Part shown: one piece after another, positions 33,726 through 42,783 of the stretch
Layout: the number at the start of each line of letters is the position of its first letter
Numbering within the stretch: position 1 is the first letter of the stretch
Assembly (NCBI RefSeq): GCF_036192275.1
Contig: NZ_CP108088.1
Location: 8,790,001-8,854,000, forward strand
Direction of reading: 5' to 3'
Length of the DNA stretch: 64,000 bases
DNA from: Streptomyces sp. NBC_00250
GTDB taxonomy: Bacteria > Actinomycetota > Actinomycetes > Streptomycetales > Streptomycetaceae
Program-made: the position numbers and the translations under genes
The notes under the pieces: generated by a model
Seen by the model: only the letters and a program-made list of their open reading frames with translations
Databases searched by the model: none
What the model was told of the DNA's origin: nothing

Positions 33726-34964
33726 TCAGCGTGCGAACAGGGCGCCGACGAGACGCTGGGCGACGGCCGGGCCGCCGTTCCCGGACGGGAGCGAGGTGCC
33801 CGTCGCGTAGACCGCGCGCAGGTTCAGGTCGCGGGTGGCGAAGACACCGCTCCGGTACCCCATGTCCGAGCCCGTCTTGCCCCACAGGATCGAGCCGTCC
33901 GGCAGCGGCGTGTACATCAGCCCGACGCTGAAGCAGGCCGTGCCCTTGGCGGGCCCGGTGTTGCAGTTCGAGGTGTCGGCGTAGGGCAGGGGCTTGCCGT
34001 CGGGGCCCGTCGGTATCGCGAACAGCTCCGCGGCCTGGGCCGGCCGCAGCAGTCGGCCGTCGAACATGCCTCTGATGAAGCGGTCCAGGTCGCCCGTGGT
34101 GGAGGTCATGCTCGCGGGCAGCCCGCCCTGCACATTGACGTCCACCAGCTCGCCGTCGCTCCCCGGCTGGTAGCCGGGCAGGTAGGGACGGGGCACGGGC
34201 GTGCTGCGGCCGGGCACGGTGGCCCGCGTCTCGCGCATCTTCAGCGGTTCGAGGATGCGGGCCGTCACCTCGTGCTGGAAGGAGCGCCCGGTGATCTCCT
34301 CGATGAGCTTTCCGGCGACGCGGTAGCCGAAGGAGTTGTACTCCTGCCGGGTGCCGGGGCTGAAGTGCGGGCCGGGAGCCTGCCTGCCCTCGGGGCGGAG
34401 CGTCTGCCGGATCACCTCGTCGAAGGTGACGTAGTCGAGACGGCGCTCGATGTCCGCGTCCGGGGACGAGGAGGCCGGGGCACCCTCGAACTCCTGGGGC
34501 AGGCCGCTGGTGTGGTCGAGCAGCTGCCGTACGCCGACCGGCTCCTTGAACAGGTTCTCCGGCAGCAGCCCCGGCAGATAGTCCTGAACACTCCGGTCCA
34601 GGTCCACGCGGCCCTCGGCGGAGAGCTGGAGCAGGATCACGGCCTCCATGGGCTTGCTGATGCTGCCGATCCGGAAGTGGGCGTCACGGCTGAGCCGCTT
34701 CCCGGTGACGACGTCTCCCGACGTCCCCCGCCAGGCCTCTCCGCCCCTGTGCACCTCCGCCAGGACACCTGCGGTCCCGTCCTCGGGGCGCACGGTGATC
34801 GCCTCGCGGAGGGCAGCGCGGTCCAGGTCGGCGGCGGCAGGGCCGGGACCGGGGCCGTGCCCGCTGTCCCCGCCGGCGGCGAGCACGGGAGCGGCGACGC
34901 CGAAGGTCATCGCGGCGGCGAGGGCAAGCGACAGACAGAGCGGCAGGGACGAGGAACGGCGCAT
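33726..34964 (-). CDS. Secreted serine hydrolase (class C beta-lactamase/D,D-peptidase family)
   Basis: 412 residues. Sec signal peptide (LPLCLSLALAAAMTFGVAAPVLAAGG). Catalytic Ser-x-x-Lys in IGSISKPMEAV, Tyr-Asn in EYNSFGY, and KTG in WGKTGSDMGY. LLDHTSGLP is the usual S12-family phrase. Acts outside the cell on D-Ala-D-Ala-like or ester substrates; cannot separate carboxypeptidase from esterase. ATG 34964 with GAGGAG ahead. Confidence 0.88.
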   Translation of the reverse strand: MRRSSSLPLCLSLALAAAMTFGVAAPVLAAGGDSGHGPGPGPAAADLDRAALREAITVRPEDGTAGVLAEVHRGGEAWRGTSGDVVTGKRLSRDAHFRIGSISKPMEAVILLQLSAEGRVDLDRSVQDYLPGLLPENLFKEPVGVRQLLDHTSGLPQEFEGAPASSSPDADIERRLDYVTFDEVIRQTLRPEGRQAPGPHFSPGTRQEYNSFGYRVAGKLIEEITGRSFQHEVTARILEPLKMRETRATVPGRSTPVPRPYLPGYQPGSDGELVDVNVQGGLPASMTSTTGDLDRFIRGMFDGRLLRPAQAAELFAIPTGPDGKPLPYADTSNCNTGPAKGTACFSVGLMYTPLPDGSILWGKTGSDMGYRSGVFATRDLNLRAVYATGTSLPSGNGGPAVAQRLVGALFAR

Positions 34965-35304
34965 GGGAACTCCTCGGGGAAGGCGATGATCAACTTCTTC
35001 GATTCTGCCCTCCCGACCGGCCGGCTTCGCCAGGGACCACCCCGGCTTCCCCCTGAACCATCCCTGACACCACATCAGGGGATCAGTTCGCGCCATCACA
35101 TGGCCGATTCAGGGGCAACCACCGCACCACCGTCCGCGCGGCGCCCCGACACAGGGGTCGATCACTCCCCGTGCGCTCCCTCGCGGGAGTGGTTCCGGAG
35201 GGCCGGTGAGCGTAGTTCGGCACGGCCCGCCGGGGCGGGGCGCACTCCGGCACGAAGCTGTGCGCTGCTCCCCGTACACCACGAAGACGGAGGTTCGTAC
35301 GCAG
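34965..35304. other. 340-bp divergent intergenic region
   Basis: Carries the start regions of the leftward serine hydrolase and rightward delta-60-repeat protein. A small dyad CCCTGA/TCAGGG (35062-35080) is the only structure I noticed; no convincing promoter boxes or gene. Confidence 0.4.
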
Positions 35305-37344
35305 ATGACCCACGTACAGCTGAGACCGGCGGAACGGCGTCGCAGGCCCGGCGGAAGAGCCGGGGTGCCGGCCGTGCTCGGCATGGCGCTCGTCCTCGCG
35401 CTGCCCGGCACCGCGCTCGCGGCCCCGGGCGACCTGGATCCGACGTTCGGTCCCGACGGCCGGGTGACGACCCCGATCACCGGGTACGCCGAAGGCCACG
35501 ACATCGCACGGCAGGCCGACGGCAGGCTCGTCGTCGTCGGGGTGAGCGAAGCGGGCTTCGCGCTCGCCCGCTACACCACCGACGGCGCCCTCGACACCAC
35601 CTTCAGCGGGGACGGCACGGTGACCAGCGACTTCGGCGGCGGCGGGCACACCGCCAACGCCGTCGCGATCCAGCCGTCCGACGGGAAGATCGTCGTGGCG
35701 GGCACCACCGAGGTGATCGCGGAGGAGGGCGGCGGCTGTTGCTTCTTCTCCGTGGCCCGTTACAACACCGACGGCAGCCTCGACACGGGCTTCGGCGACG
35801 GCGGCCTGGTGCGCGTCGAGGAGTTCGGCGGATCCGCGGACGGCGCGGACGTGGCCGTCCAGCCGGACGGCAGGATCGTCGCCGCGGGCAAGGGTGGCGG
35901 CGGAGGCTTCGCGCTCGTCCGCCTCGGCACCGACGGCAGCCTCGACCCCACCCTCGGCGGCGACGGAGCGGTCGTCGCGGGCTTCACCCCCACCTCGCCC
36001 CAGGACGGCGGCGGCATCGCCCGCGGGATGGCCCTCCAGCCGGACGGCAAGATCGTCTCGGTCGGCTACGTCGGCAACACCGCCTTCGACATCGGCGTGG
36101 CCCGCTACAACACCGACGGAACCCTCGACAGCACCTTCAGCGGTGACGGAATGGTGACCGCGGACTTCGGCGGCACCGAGTTCGGCAACGCCGTGGCCGT
36201 CCAGCCCGACGGAAAGATCGTCGCCGCCGGTTCCGGCGGACTCGGCTTCGCAGCCCTCCGCTACAACGCCAACGGCACTCCCGACGCAGGCTTCGCCACG
36301 GGCGGCCGTACCTCGGTCAACGCCCCCGGCGACGGCGGCATCGCGTACGGTCTGGCGCTCCAGCAGAACGGCAAGATCGTGCTCGCCGGACGCGCGGACG
36401 ACCCGAACAGTTCCGAGGCCAACGACTTCGGCCTGGCCCGCCTCAACCCCAACGGCTCGGTGGACACCGGCTTCGGCGGCGACGGCTTCGTGGTGACCGG
36501 TTTCAACGACTTCGACGAGGCCCGGGGCGTGCTCGTCCAGCCCGACGGAAAGATCGTCGCGGCCGGGTACGGGGCGGGCTTCTCCTTCGCCCTCGCCCGC
36601 TACGAGGGCGGTGACGGTACGCCTCCGCCCCAGCCGAGGGCGGATCTGTCGGTGACGAAGGCCGGGACGACCACGGTGAGCATCGGAGACCGGGCGACGT
36701 ACACGGTGACGGTCTCCAACTCCGCGGCGTCCACGGCCACCGCGACCGGCGTCTCGCTCTCGGACACGCTCTCCGGAGCCGGCGCGACCCTGATCTCGGC
36801 CGTGCCCTCGCAAGGCACCTGTACGACGACCACGACGGGTGCCACCTGCGCCCTCGGCTCCTTGGCCCCGGGCACGAGCGCGATCGTCACGGTGACGGCC
36901 GAACCCCGGGCCGTCGGCACACTCACCGACTCGGTCGGTGTCAGCGGCTCGCCCCTGGACCCGATGCCCTCCAACAACACCGCCTCCGCGACCACTTCGG
37001 TGAACAACGCGCGCGCGTGCACGATCATCGGCACCAGCGGCGCCGACACCCTCAACGGCGGCTTCGGCAACGACGTGATCTGCGGCCTCGGCGGCAACGA
37101 CACCATCCGCGCGAGCTACGGCAACGACACCGCCCACGGCGGCTTCGGCAACGACAACATCGACGGGGGCTTCGGCGACGACACCCTGAACGGCGGCGCG
37201 GGCAACGACACCCTGACCGGCTACTACGGCAACGACCGTCTCACGACCACCGACGGGGTCCTGGGCAACGACACCGCCAACGGCGGTGCCGGTACGGACA
37301 CCTGCACCACGGACCCGGGTGACGCCCGCATCAGCTGCCCCTGA
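35305..37344 (+). CDS. Secreted delta-60 repeat / DUF11 / RTX-like repeat protein
   Basis: 679 residues. Signal peptide ending [11 protein letters not shown]. Residues ~35-440: at least seven delta-60-type repeats ([39 protein letters not shown]) likely forming a propeller. Residues ~450-560: a DUF11 Ig-like domain ([27 protein letters not shown]). Residues ~570-670: glycine/Asp calcium-binding repeats ([34 protein letters not shown]). RTX-like repeats fold on calcium outside the cell. No anchor or enzyme domain seen. GGAGG precedes ATG 35305. Confidence 0.85.
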   Translation: MTHVQLRPAERRRRPGGRAGVPAVLGMALVLALPGTALAAPGDLDPTFGPDGRVTTPITGYAEGHDIARQADGRLVVVGVSEAGFALARYTTDGALDTTFSGDGTVTSDFGGGGHTANAVAIQPSDGKIVVAGTTEVIAEEGGGCCFFSVARYNTDGSLDTGFGDGGLVRVEEFGGSADGADVAVQPDGRIVAAGKGGGGGFALVRLGTDGSLDPTLGGDGAVVAGFTPTSPQDGGGIARGMALQPDGKIVSVGYVGNTAFDIGVARYNTDGTLDSTFSGDGMVTADFGGTEFGNAVAVQPDGKIVAAGSGGLGFAALRYNANGTPDAGFATGGRTSVNAPGDGGIAYGLALQQNGKIVLAGRADDPNSSEANDFGLARLNPNGSVDTGFGGDGFVVTGFNDFDEARGVLVQPDGKIVAAGYGAGFSFALARYEGGDGTPPPQPRADLSVTKAGTTTVSIGDRATYTVTVSNSAASTATATGVSLSDTLSGAGATLISAVPSQGTCTTTTTGATCALGSLAPGTSAIVTVTAEPRAVGTLTDSVGVSGSPLDPMPSNNTASATTSVNNARACTIIGTSGADTLNGGFGNDVICGLGGNDTIRASYGNDTAHGGFGNDNIDGGFGDDTLNGGAGNDTLTGYYGNDRLTTTDGVLGNDTANGGAGTDTCTTDPGDARISCP

Positions 37345-37389
37345 CGCGCGTCCCCGGTCAGTCCCCGTTCCGGCCCTGCTCGCAGCCGA

Positions 37390-37947
37390 TCAGCTCAGGT
37401 CGGTGAGCAGGTCGGAGACGGCGCCGGGGCGTCCGGGCCTCAGCAGTTTCTCGAATACGGTGAGGACCAGTTCGTCGGTCTCGTCCAGAGGAAGGTGATC
37501 GTCGCGGCTGACGTGCCCGTCCCGCGGGCGGAAGCCGTGCTTGACGAACGACGCGATGCGGACGCCGTCCCGCGTCGCGTCCGCTCTCTGCCCGTCCGTG
37601 TGCTGGAAGGCGTAGTTCCGGCCGTGGAGAGCGGCCCGCCCGGTCTTCTCCCGGCGACGCCCGTCGTCGGCACCGTCGCTGACGAAGGCCCCCGGGTCGT
37701 GCGGACGCAGTGAGATCGCGGTCGGCTCACGGGCCGGTAGCGACGGCCCGTCGGCCTCGAACGCACGGCTCACGACCGCGTTCTGGCGCTTGGCGAACCA
37801 GCCCGTGAAGTGCTGGACCGGCTCGATGGGGACGGACGCCCGGACGCTGCCGGCCGCGTCGATCACATCGGCGCGGGTGCGGGCTTCGTCGACGTCGATG
37901 CGCCAGCCGCTACGGGTGGGCCGACGCCAGAGGGGCATGTCAGTCAT
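37390..37947 (-). CDS. Hypothetical protein
   Basis: 185 residues, charged, no signal peptide or membrane helix. The central phrase PVQHFTGWFAKRQNAVVSRAF and C-terminal FEKLLRPGRPGAVSDLLTDL are the only distinctive segments; I do not recognise the family. ATG 37947 has GAGAGG 8 bases ahead and overlaps the end of the SGNH gene by 8 bases, so it is probably the last gene of the SGNH operon. Confidence 0.65.
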   Translation of the reverse strand: MTDMPLWRRPTRSGWRIDVDEARTRADVIDAAGSVRASVPIEPVQHFTGWFAKRQNAVVSRAFEADGPSLPAREPTAISLRPHDPGAFVSDGADDGRRREKTGRAALHGRNYAFQHTDGQRADATRDGVRIASFVKHGFRPRDGHVSRDDHLPLDETDELVLTVFEKLLRPGRPGAVSDLLTDLS

Positions 37948-38593
37948 GCTCACAGCCTCTCAGACGAGGCGGGCCCCCTTCCCTTCCCGCTCCGGCCGCC
38001 GCCAGCCACGCGTCCGCGAGGACTCGATGACCGAGCGGGCTCGGGTGGACGCCGTCCGGGGCGAGGGCCGCCGCGCCGTGCACCCCGGCGGCGCCGAGCA
38101 GCGCCAGGTCCGTGCGGACGACCGTCGCACCGTGAGCGGCGGCCGTGCGCAGAACGGCTTCCGTGCGGGGCGAGAGGTCCTCGTGCCACCTCTCCTGCTC
38201 CGGGGAGACCGGGAGGAGGAACGGGGTCATGACGAAGAGGCGCGCGGCGCACGTCTTCGCGGTGAGGGTGAGCACGCGGCCGAGGGAGGCCTCGAACTCC
38301 GGTACCGGGCTGATCAGGCCGCGGTCGTAGCGGCGCCACGTGTCGTTGATGCCGATCAGCACGGTGACCACCGAGGGGGCGAGCCCGAGGACATCGGTGT
38401 CCCAGCGCGCCTCCAGGTCGTGGACCCGGTTTCCGTCGAGTCCCTTGTTGACGACCGTCGCGGGGAAGGGCAGCGCCTCGGCGATCATCCGTACATATCC
38501 CTCGCCGAGCGAGGTGGGATCCGCGCGGTCGCGGCGGGTGTCCGTGACGGAGTCGCCGACGAAGAGCAGCCGGTCGTCCCGGGTGAACCGCAT
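37940..38593 (-). CDS. SGNH/GDSL-type hydrolase
   Basis: 217 residues. Block I FVGDSVTDTRRD (nucleophile Ser), block III GINDTW, and block V DGVHPSPLGH with the Asp/His pair. No signal peptide, so an intracellular esterase, for example removing acetyl groups from sugars. Starts 12 bases after the FAH pseudogene stop, with GAGAGGAG ahead of ATG 38593, in the same leftward transcription unit. Confidence 0.88.
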   Translation of the reverse strand: MRFTRDDRLLFVGDSVTDTRRDRADPTSLGEGYVRMIAEALPFPATVVNKGLDGNRVHDLEARWDTDVLGLAPSVVTVLIGINDTWRRYDRGLISPVPEFEASLGRVLTLTAKTCAARLFVMTPFLLPVSPEQERWHEDLSPRTEAVLRTAAAHGATVVRTDLALLGAAGVHGAAALAPDGVHPSPLGHRVLADAWLAAAGAGREGGPPRLRGCEHD

Positions 38594-38605
38594 GGACGTC
38601 TCCTC

Positions 38606-38969
38606 TCAGGCCTGTCGGAACGTCTGGCGCATGGTCCCGAGCCCGTCGATCCCGCACTGCACCACATCGCCGTGCCGCAGGTACGGCCGGGGTTCGGGAC
38701 GACCGAGGGCCACGCCGGCCGGGGTGCCGGTGTTGATGACGTCCCCGGGGTGCAGCACCATGAACCGGCTCAGGTAACACGGCCCCGTGACCGTCCACGG
38801 GTCCTTCATGATCACGACCGGCTCGGCCGGGATCTCCGCTCCGGTCGATGTCGTCGGCGATGCCGGACGCGTCCAGGAGCCCACCGGCCCCGTCCAGGAC
38901 CGCGAGGCGTTCCGCCGCGGCTTCCCCCACCCTCCTACGCGCATACCCGTCAACCTTCACGATAGACAT
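38606..38969 (-). pseudogene. Fumarylacetoacetate hydrolase-family pseudogene (internal deletion and frameshift)
   Basis: One leftward frame starts MSIVKVDGYARRR...RLAVLDGAGGLLDASGIADDI, like the N-terminus of FAH-family hydrolases. A second frame continues PVVIMKDPWTVTGP and then YLSRFMVLHPGDVINTGTPAGVALG, the family's C-terminal active-site strand. The ~150 residues between, with the metal-binding ExE motif, are missing. FAH enzymes act on 2,4-diketo-3-deoxy sugar acids in L-fucose/L-rhamnose oxidation. The regulator dyad at 38966-38976 covers its start codon. Confidence 0.78.
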
Positions 38970-38976
38970 CGGATGT
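38966..38976. promoter_or_regulatory. GntR/FadR-type operator, site A
   Basis: Dyad ACATC-G-GATGT followed by ATTG. Same core as the dyad in front of the GntR gene at 48868-48878. Lies on the start of the FAH pseudogene and upstream of the 2-hydroxyacid dehydrogenase. Confidence 0.65.
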
Positions 38977-39054
38977 ATTGATTCGGGATCGACTCAGGAA
39001 TGCAAGCAATGGGGCGAACTTTTGTCCAGTCCTTCGACGCGATCAGGTTTGTCC

Positions 39055-39066
39055 TCCGATGTATCG
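39055..39066. promoter_or_regulatory. GntR operator half-site, site B, at the dehydrogenase promoter
   Basis: TCCGATGTATCG matches the right half and flank of the regulator dyad. It lies at the predicted start of transcription from TTGTCC (39022-39027)/CAGGTT (39044-39049), 42 bases before the dehydrogenase start codon. Confidence 0.45.
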
Positions 39067-39107
39067 TGTGGCCCGCCGAGACCGCCACACCCCAGGAGGC
39101 CGAGCCG

Positions 39108-40118
39108 ATGGCAGCTGCGACGACGATGCTCAACGCCCTACTGGTCATGGAGGAGGAGCGCAGAGCCGATGTCTATCCGGCGCACGTCCTGGAGGACATC
39201 GGACGCCTGACACGCCGGCACGCTCCCGCGCTCACCCGGGAGGCCCTCCTCAGGGACCCCGGTGTACTGGAAGGGGTCGACGTGCTGCTCACCGGCTGGG
39301 GAGCGCCTGTGCTCGACGCGAAGCTGCTCGCCCACGCGCCTAGGCTGAGCGCGGTGATGGTGGCGTCCGGTTCGGTACGGCATCTGACGCCGCCGGAGTT
39401 CTGGGCCCGGGGCATCCCGATCGTCTCCGCGGCCAGGGCCAACGCCGTCCCGGTCGCCGAGTTCGGCCTGGCCCAGATCCTGCTCGGCCTGAAGCAGGTC
39501 CATCGCCTCGGTCGCGAGGTGGCGGTCAGCCGCCGTTTCCCGCACAACCCCGTGGTGCCCGGGGGCTACGGTTCCCGCGTGGGCCTGCTCGGCCTGGGCG
39601 AGATCGGTCGGCTCGTCGCGGAGCACCTCCGGCACTTCGACGTCGAGGTCCTCGCCTGCGACCCCGTGATCGACCCGGCCGCCGCCCGGATGCTGGGCGT
39701 CCGACTGACCGGCATCGAGGACCTGTTCGCGGCGTGTGACGTCGTGAGCGTCCACGCCCCGCTGCTGCCCGAGACCGAAGGTCTCGTGGGCGAACGGCTG
39801 ATGTCGCTGCTCCCTGAAGGCGCCACCCTGATCAACACGGCCCGTGGTGCGGTTCTGGACGAGCCCGAGGTGATCGGTGTGCTCCGCGCCAGGCCCGACC
39901 TCACCGCCGTACTCGATGTGACCTGGCCGGAACCGCCCGACCCCGGTTCGCCGCTGTTCACATTGCCGAACGTCCTGTTGACTCCGCACCTCGCCGGCGC
40001 CATGGGCAGGGAACGCGCCCGCCTCGGCGAACTCGTACGCGACGAACTGCGGCGACTGGTACGAGGCGAGCCCCTGCGGCACGCCGTCGAACCGGCCGGG
40101 GCCGCGACCCGCGCGTAG
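39108..40118 (+). CDS. D-isomer-specific 2-hydroxyacid dehydrogenase
   Basis: 336 residues. Rossmann GLLGLGEIGRLVAEHLRHF near residue 165; catalytic residues in INTARGAVLDE (Arg), a Glu in DVTWPEPPD, and His in LLTPHLAGAMG. Reduces or oxidises 2-hydroxy acids with NAD(P); substrate not readable. ATG 39108 with AGGAGG ahead; the upstream extension crosses the operators. Dyads shared with the GntR regulator suggest it belongs to the sugar-acid regulon, perhaps handling lactate- or glycerate-like products. Confidence 0.85.
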   Translation: MAAATTMLNALLVMEEERRADVYPAHVLEDIGRLTRRHAPALTREALLRDPGVLEGVDVLLTGWGAPVLDAKLLAHAPRLSAVMVASGSVRHLTPPEFWARGIPIVSAARANAVPVAEFGLAQILLGLKQVHRLGREVAVSRRFPHNPVVPGGYGSRVGLLGLGEIGRLVAEHLRHFDVEVLACDPVIDPAAARMLGVRLTGIEDLFAACDVVSVHAPLLPETEGLVGERLMSLLPEGATLINTARGAVLDEPEVIGVLRARPDLTAVLDVTWPEPPDPGSPLFTLPNVLLTPHLAGAMGRERARLGELVRDELRRLVRGEPLRHAVEPAGAATRA

Positions 40119-40167
40119 CGGCGACACCGGGCGTGGCCTGATTCAAACGCCCAGACCTTCCATGCGC

Positions 40168-40250
40168 ACTCAGACATCGGAGCTTTGGTCGATGCCTGAG
40201 TCGCGCCCCGACGGGAGCGCTCCCGCCACCGAGGTGAAGCGCTTCACCTC
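40168..40250. promoter_or_regulatory. Array of three palindromes upstream of the sugar ABC operon
   Basis: (1) 40168-40179 with 40190-40201, ACTCAGACATCG/CGATGCCTGAGT, 11 of 12 paired. (2) 40212-40225, CGGGAGC/GCTCCCG, perfect, resembling CebR-type LacI operators. (3) 40231-40250, GAGGTGAAGC/GCTTCACCTC, perfect 20 bp. The first could also be the terminator of the dehydrogenase gene; the other two look like repressor sites. Confidence 0.6.
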
Positions 40251-40351
40251 CGACACCGCTCTCTTACTGCTCAAGCGGGTAATGAGTGAGTCGGCATGGA
40301 GGCGCCGCCGCACACCCTTCTTCGCCTCAACTCTTTTCAGTCATCGGACTA

Positions 40352-40395
40352 TTGACCCTCGTTCGGCCGAGCGTTAGCGTCCCCGGCAAGCGCTT
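40352..40395 (+). promoter_or_regulatory. Promoter and operator of the sugar ABC operon
   Basis: -35 TTGACC (40352-40357), 17-bp spacer, -10 TAGCGT (40375-40380). Predicted start near 40387 is followed at once by AAGCGCTT (40388-40395), the same core as palindrome 40231-40250, fitting repression by a LacI-type protein. No LacI gene is in the window. Confidence 0.6.
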
Positions 40396-40432
40396 ACTGG
40401 CCAGCTGCCGAGGGCGGCGAACAGGAGTTGTC

Positions 40433-41758
40433 ATGCAGAGAACGCGATGGATCGGTGCGGGTCTTCTCGCCTCGGCGTTGGCCCTGACGAGCTGTACGTC
40501 CGGTCCTGCGGGGGTGGACGCGGAGCAGGACTCCAAGGCGGAGCTGGAGCTGTGGACCAGGACGACGCCCGGCGGACCCGGTGAGAAGGCGACGCTGAGG
40601 CTGGTCGACGGCTTCGAGAAGGCCACCGGGCACAAGGTGAAGGTCACGGCGATCTTCGACGACTTCGAGACGAAGCTCCAGCAGCGCGCCGCCCAGCGGA
40701 AGCTGCCCGACATCGTCATGAACGACGTCACCCAGCTCGGCGCGATGCACAGCCAGGGCCTCCTCCGGGAGATCGACCTGAGCAAGATCAAGAGCAGCCA
40801 GGACCTCGTCGAGCAGGGACTGAACTCCGGCAAGAGCGTCGACGGCAAGCAGTACGGCATACCGTACTCCGCCCAGGCCGGCGCCCTCCTCATCCGCAAG
40901 GACTGGCGCGAGAAGCTGAAGCTGCGGGCCCCGCAGAGCTGGGACGACCTCGCCGCGATGGCCGCCGCCTTCACCACCCGCGACCCCGACGGCAACGGCA
41001 AGCAGGACACCTACGGCCTCGCCGCCCCGCTGTCGACCAAACGCGGCTACGCCTCCTGGTACTTCTCCAACTTCCTCTGGGCCGCCGGGGGAGACTTCAT
41101 CACCCCGTCGGGCCAGGGGAAGTACAAGCCGTCGATGAGCGGCAAGGAGTCGACGGAGGCCATGCGGTGGTTCCGCGCCCTCGGCTGCGACACGAAGGTC
41201 GTCCAGCCCGGCGCCGTCACCATGGACACCCCGCCGACGAACGAGACGTTCGAGGCGGGCAAGGCCGGCATGTTCGTCGTCGGCCCCTACCTCATGCCCC
41301 GCTTCGACAAGTCCCTCGGCAAGGACAAGTACGAGGTCGTCCCCATGCCCAAGGGGCCGAAGGACGCCACCGTGCTCGCCGAGGGCGGCTCCGTCTACCT
41401 GATGGCCGGTTCGGAGAACAAGGCAGGCCAGGACGCCTTCGCCGGCTACGCCATCTCCGCCGAGGGCCAGAAGCTCGGCATGGAGGGCGAGGACGGCTCC
41501 ACCGTCCAGCTCCCCGTGAACAAGACGGTGGACGTCACCGAGGTCCGCCCCGACCCGCGCTGGAAGACGTACGCCGACGTCTACCGCTCCTCCGGGCGCT
41601 ACGCCCCCTCCATCCCCAACTGGACCCCGGTACGCCAGACCACCGCCGAGACCGTCAACGCACTGATGGCCGACTGCTCCCTCGACCTGGGCGAGAAGCT
41701 GCGTGAGCTCGACACCAAACTCGCCGCGATCCTCCAGGAGCAGGGAATCGCCGGATGA
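40433..41758 (+). CDS. Sugar ABC transporter substrate-binding lipoprotein
   Basis: 441 residues. Lipoprotein signal with lipobox ALTSC (Cys near residue 20). Type 1 extracellular solute-binding fold: LELWTRTTPGGPGEKATLRLVDGFEKATGHKVKV, DIVMNDVTQLGAM, YGIPYSAQAGALLIRKDW. Feeds the two permeases directly downstream; no ATPase is encoded here, so a shared MsiK-type ATPase is likely. ATG 40433 with AGGAG ahead. Overlaps the permease start (ATGA). Confidence 0.92.
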   Translation: MQRTRWIGAGLLASALALTSCTSGPAGVDAEQDSKAELELWTRTTPGGPGEKATLRLVDGFEKATGHKVKVTAIFDDFETKLQQRAAQRKLPDIVMNDVTQLGAMHSQGLLREIDLSKIKSSQDLVEQGLNSGKSVDGKQYGIPYSAQAGALLIRKDWREKLKLRAPQSWDDLAAMAAAFTTRDPDGNGKQDTYGLAAPLSTKRGYASWYFSNFLWAAGGDFITPSGQGKYKPSMSGKESTEAMRWFRALGCDTKVVQPGAVTMDTPPTNETFEAGKAGMFVVGPYLMPRFDKSLGKDKYEVVPMPKGPKDATVLAEGGSVYLMAGSENKAGQDAFAGYAISAEGQKLGMEGEDGSTVQLPVNKTVDVTEVRPDPRWKTYADVYRSSGRYAPSIPNWTPVRQTTAETVNALMADCSLDLGEKLRELDTKLAAILQEQGIAG

Positions 41759-42783
41759 CGAGCGTCGACCAGGTGAAGTCGGCCGCCGGCACGGCGACCG
41801 GCTCCACCCCGCGCGCAGCGGGCGGGCCGGGCTCGCCGTCCGCGACAGGAGGAAGCGGGCCGCCCGCCTCCCGCCGCCCGAGGAACGGCCACGTGACGAG
41901 CCGTCGCCTCAGGAACCGCCGCACGGGCACGTGGTGGACGCCGTGGCTCTTCCTCGCCCCCGCCCTGATCCTCTTCCTCTACTTCAAGTTCATCCCCATG
42001 GCCAGCGCGCTGACCATGTCCTTCCAGGACGTCCAGCCCTACCTCGGCAACCGCTGGGTCGGCGGCGAGAACTACGCCACCGTGCTCTCCTCCGACGGCT
42101 TCCGCGAGGCCGCCTGGCACACCGTCGTCCTCGCCGTCGGCCAGACCCTCGGCTCGATGCTCCTCGGCCTCGCCCTCGCCCTCCTCATGGAGGGACAGGG
42201 CCGCAAGCTCGGCTTCGTCCGCTCGGCGGCCTTCCTCCCCGTCGTCGTGCCGATCGCGGTCGTGGCCGAACTCTGGCGGATCATGTACCACCCCACCGAG
42301 GACGGCATGCTGAACTCCCTCCTCGGCCTGGTGGGGTTCGGCCCGTCGGGATTCATCAACGACCCCGACACCTCCATGGTCTCCATCATGCTCACCGGTA
42401 TCTGGCGGGGCGCTCCCTACGACATGATGATCTTCCTCGCCGGTCTCGCCGGAGTGGACCGCGGCCTGTACGAGGCCGCCAAGGTCGACGGTGCGTCCAG
42501 GTTCCAGCGCATCCGCCATGTGACCGTCCCCGGCCTGCGCGCCGTCCTCACCATCCTCTTCATCCTCGCAGCCATCCGGGGCCTGCGCGTCTTCACCGAG
42601 GTCTTCCTGCTCACCAACGGCGGCCCCGACGGCTCGACCGAGGTCGTCATGACCGTCATCTACAAGCTGGGCCTCGAACAGAACCGGCTCGGCGTCGGCG
42701 CCGCCGGAGCGGTCCTCCTTTTCCTGGCGACGCTGCTCCTGACGGTCGGCGTCCACCTGTTCCGACGGAGGGGTAACGAATGA
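41755..42783 (+). CDS. Sugar ABC transporter permease
   Basis: 342 residues. A Gly/Pro/Arg-rich cytoplasmic N-terminus of ~60 residues precedes six membrane helices (PWLFLAPALILFLYFKFIP first). The EAA loop is EAAKVDGASRFQRIRHVTVPGLR. MalF/UgpA-type subunit, pairing with the next gene. ATG in the preceding stop (ATGA) and stop overlapping the next ATG. The long N-terminal tail is unusual, and a start further in (GTG 41893) would remove it. Confidence 0.9.
   Translation: MTSVDQVKSAAGTATGSTPRAAGGPGSPSATGGSGPPASRRPRNGHVTSRRLRNRRTGTWWTPWLFLAPALILFLYFKFIPMASALTMSFQDVQPYLGNRWVGGENYATVLSSDGFREAAWHTVVLAVGQTLGSMLLGLALALLMEGQGRKLGFVRSAAFLPVVVPIAVVAELWRIMYHPTEDGMLNSLLGLVGFGPSGFINDPDTSMVSIMLTGIWRGAPYDMMIFLAGLAGVDRGLYEAAKVDGASRFQRIRHVTVPGLRAVLTILFILAAIRGLRVFTEVFLLTNGGPDGSTEVVMTVIYKLGLEQNRLGVGAAGAVLLFLATLLLTVGVHLFRRRGNE

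Noticed and set aside
40168..40201. Simple terminator of the 2-hydroxyacid dehydrogenase gene as the only explanation of this inverted repeat.
   Set aside because: It may terminate, but its 10-base loop, mixed composition and proximity to two more perfect palindromes and a promoter fit an operator array at least as well; left open.
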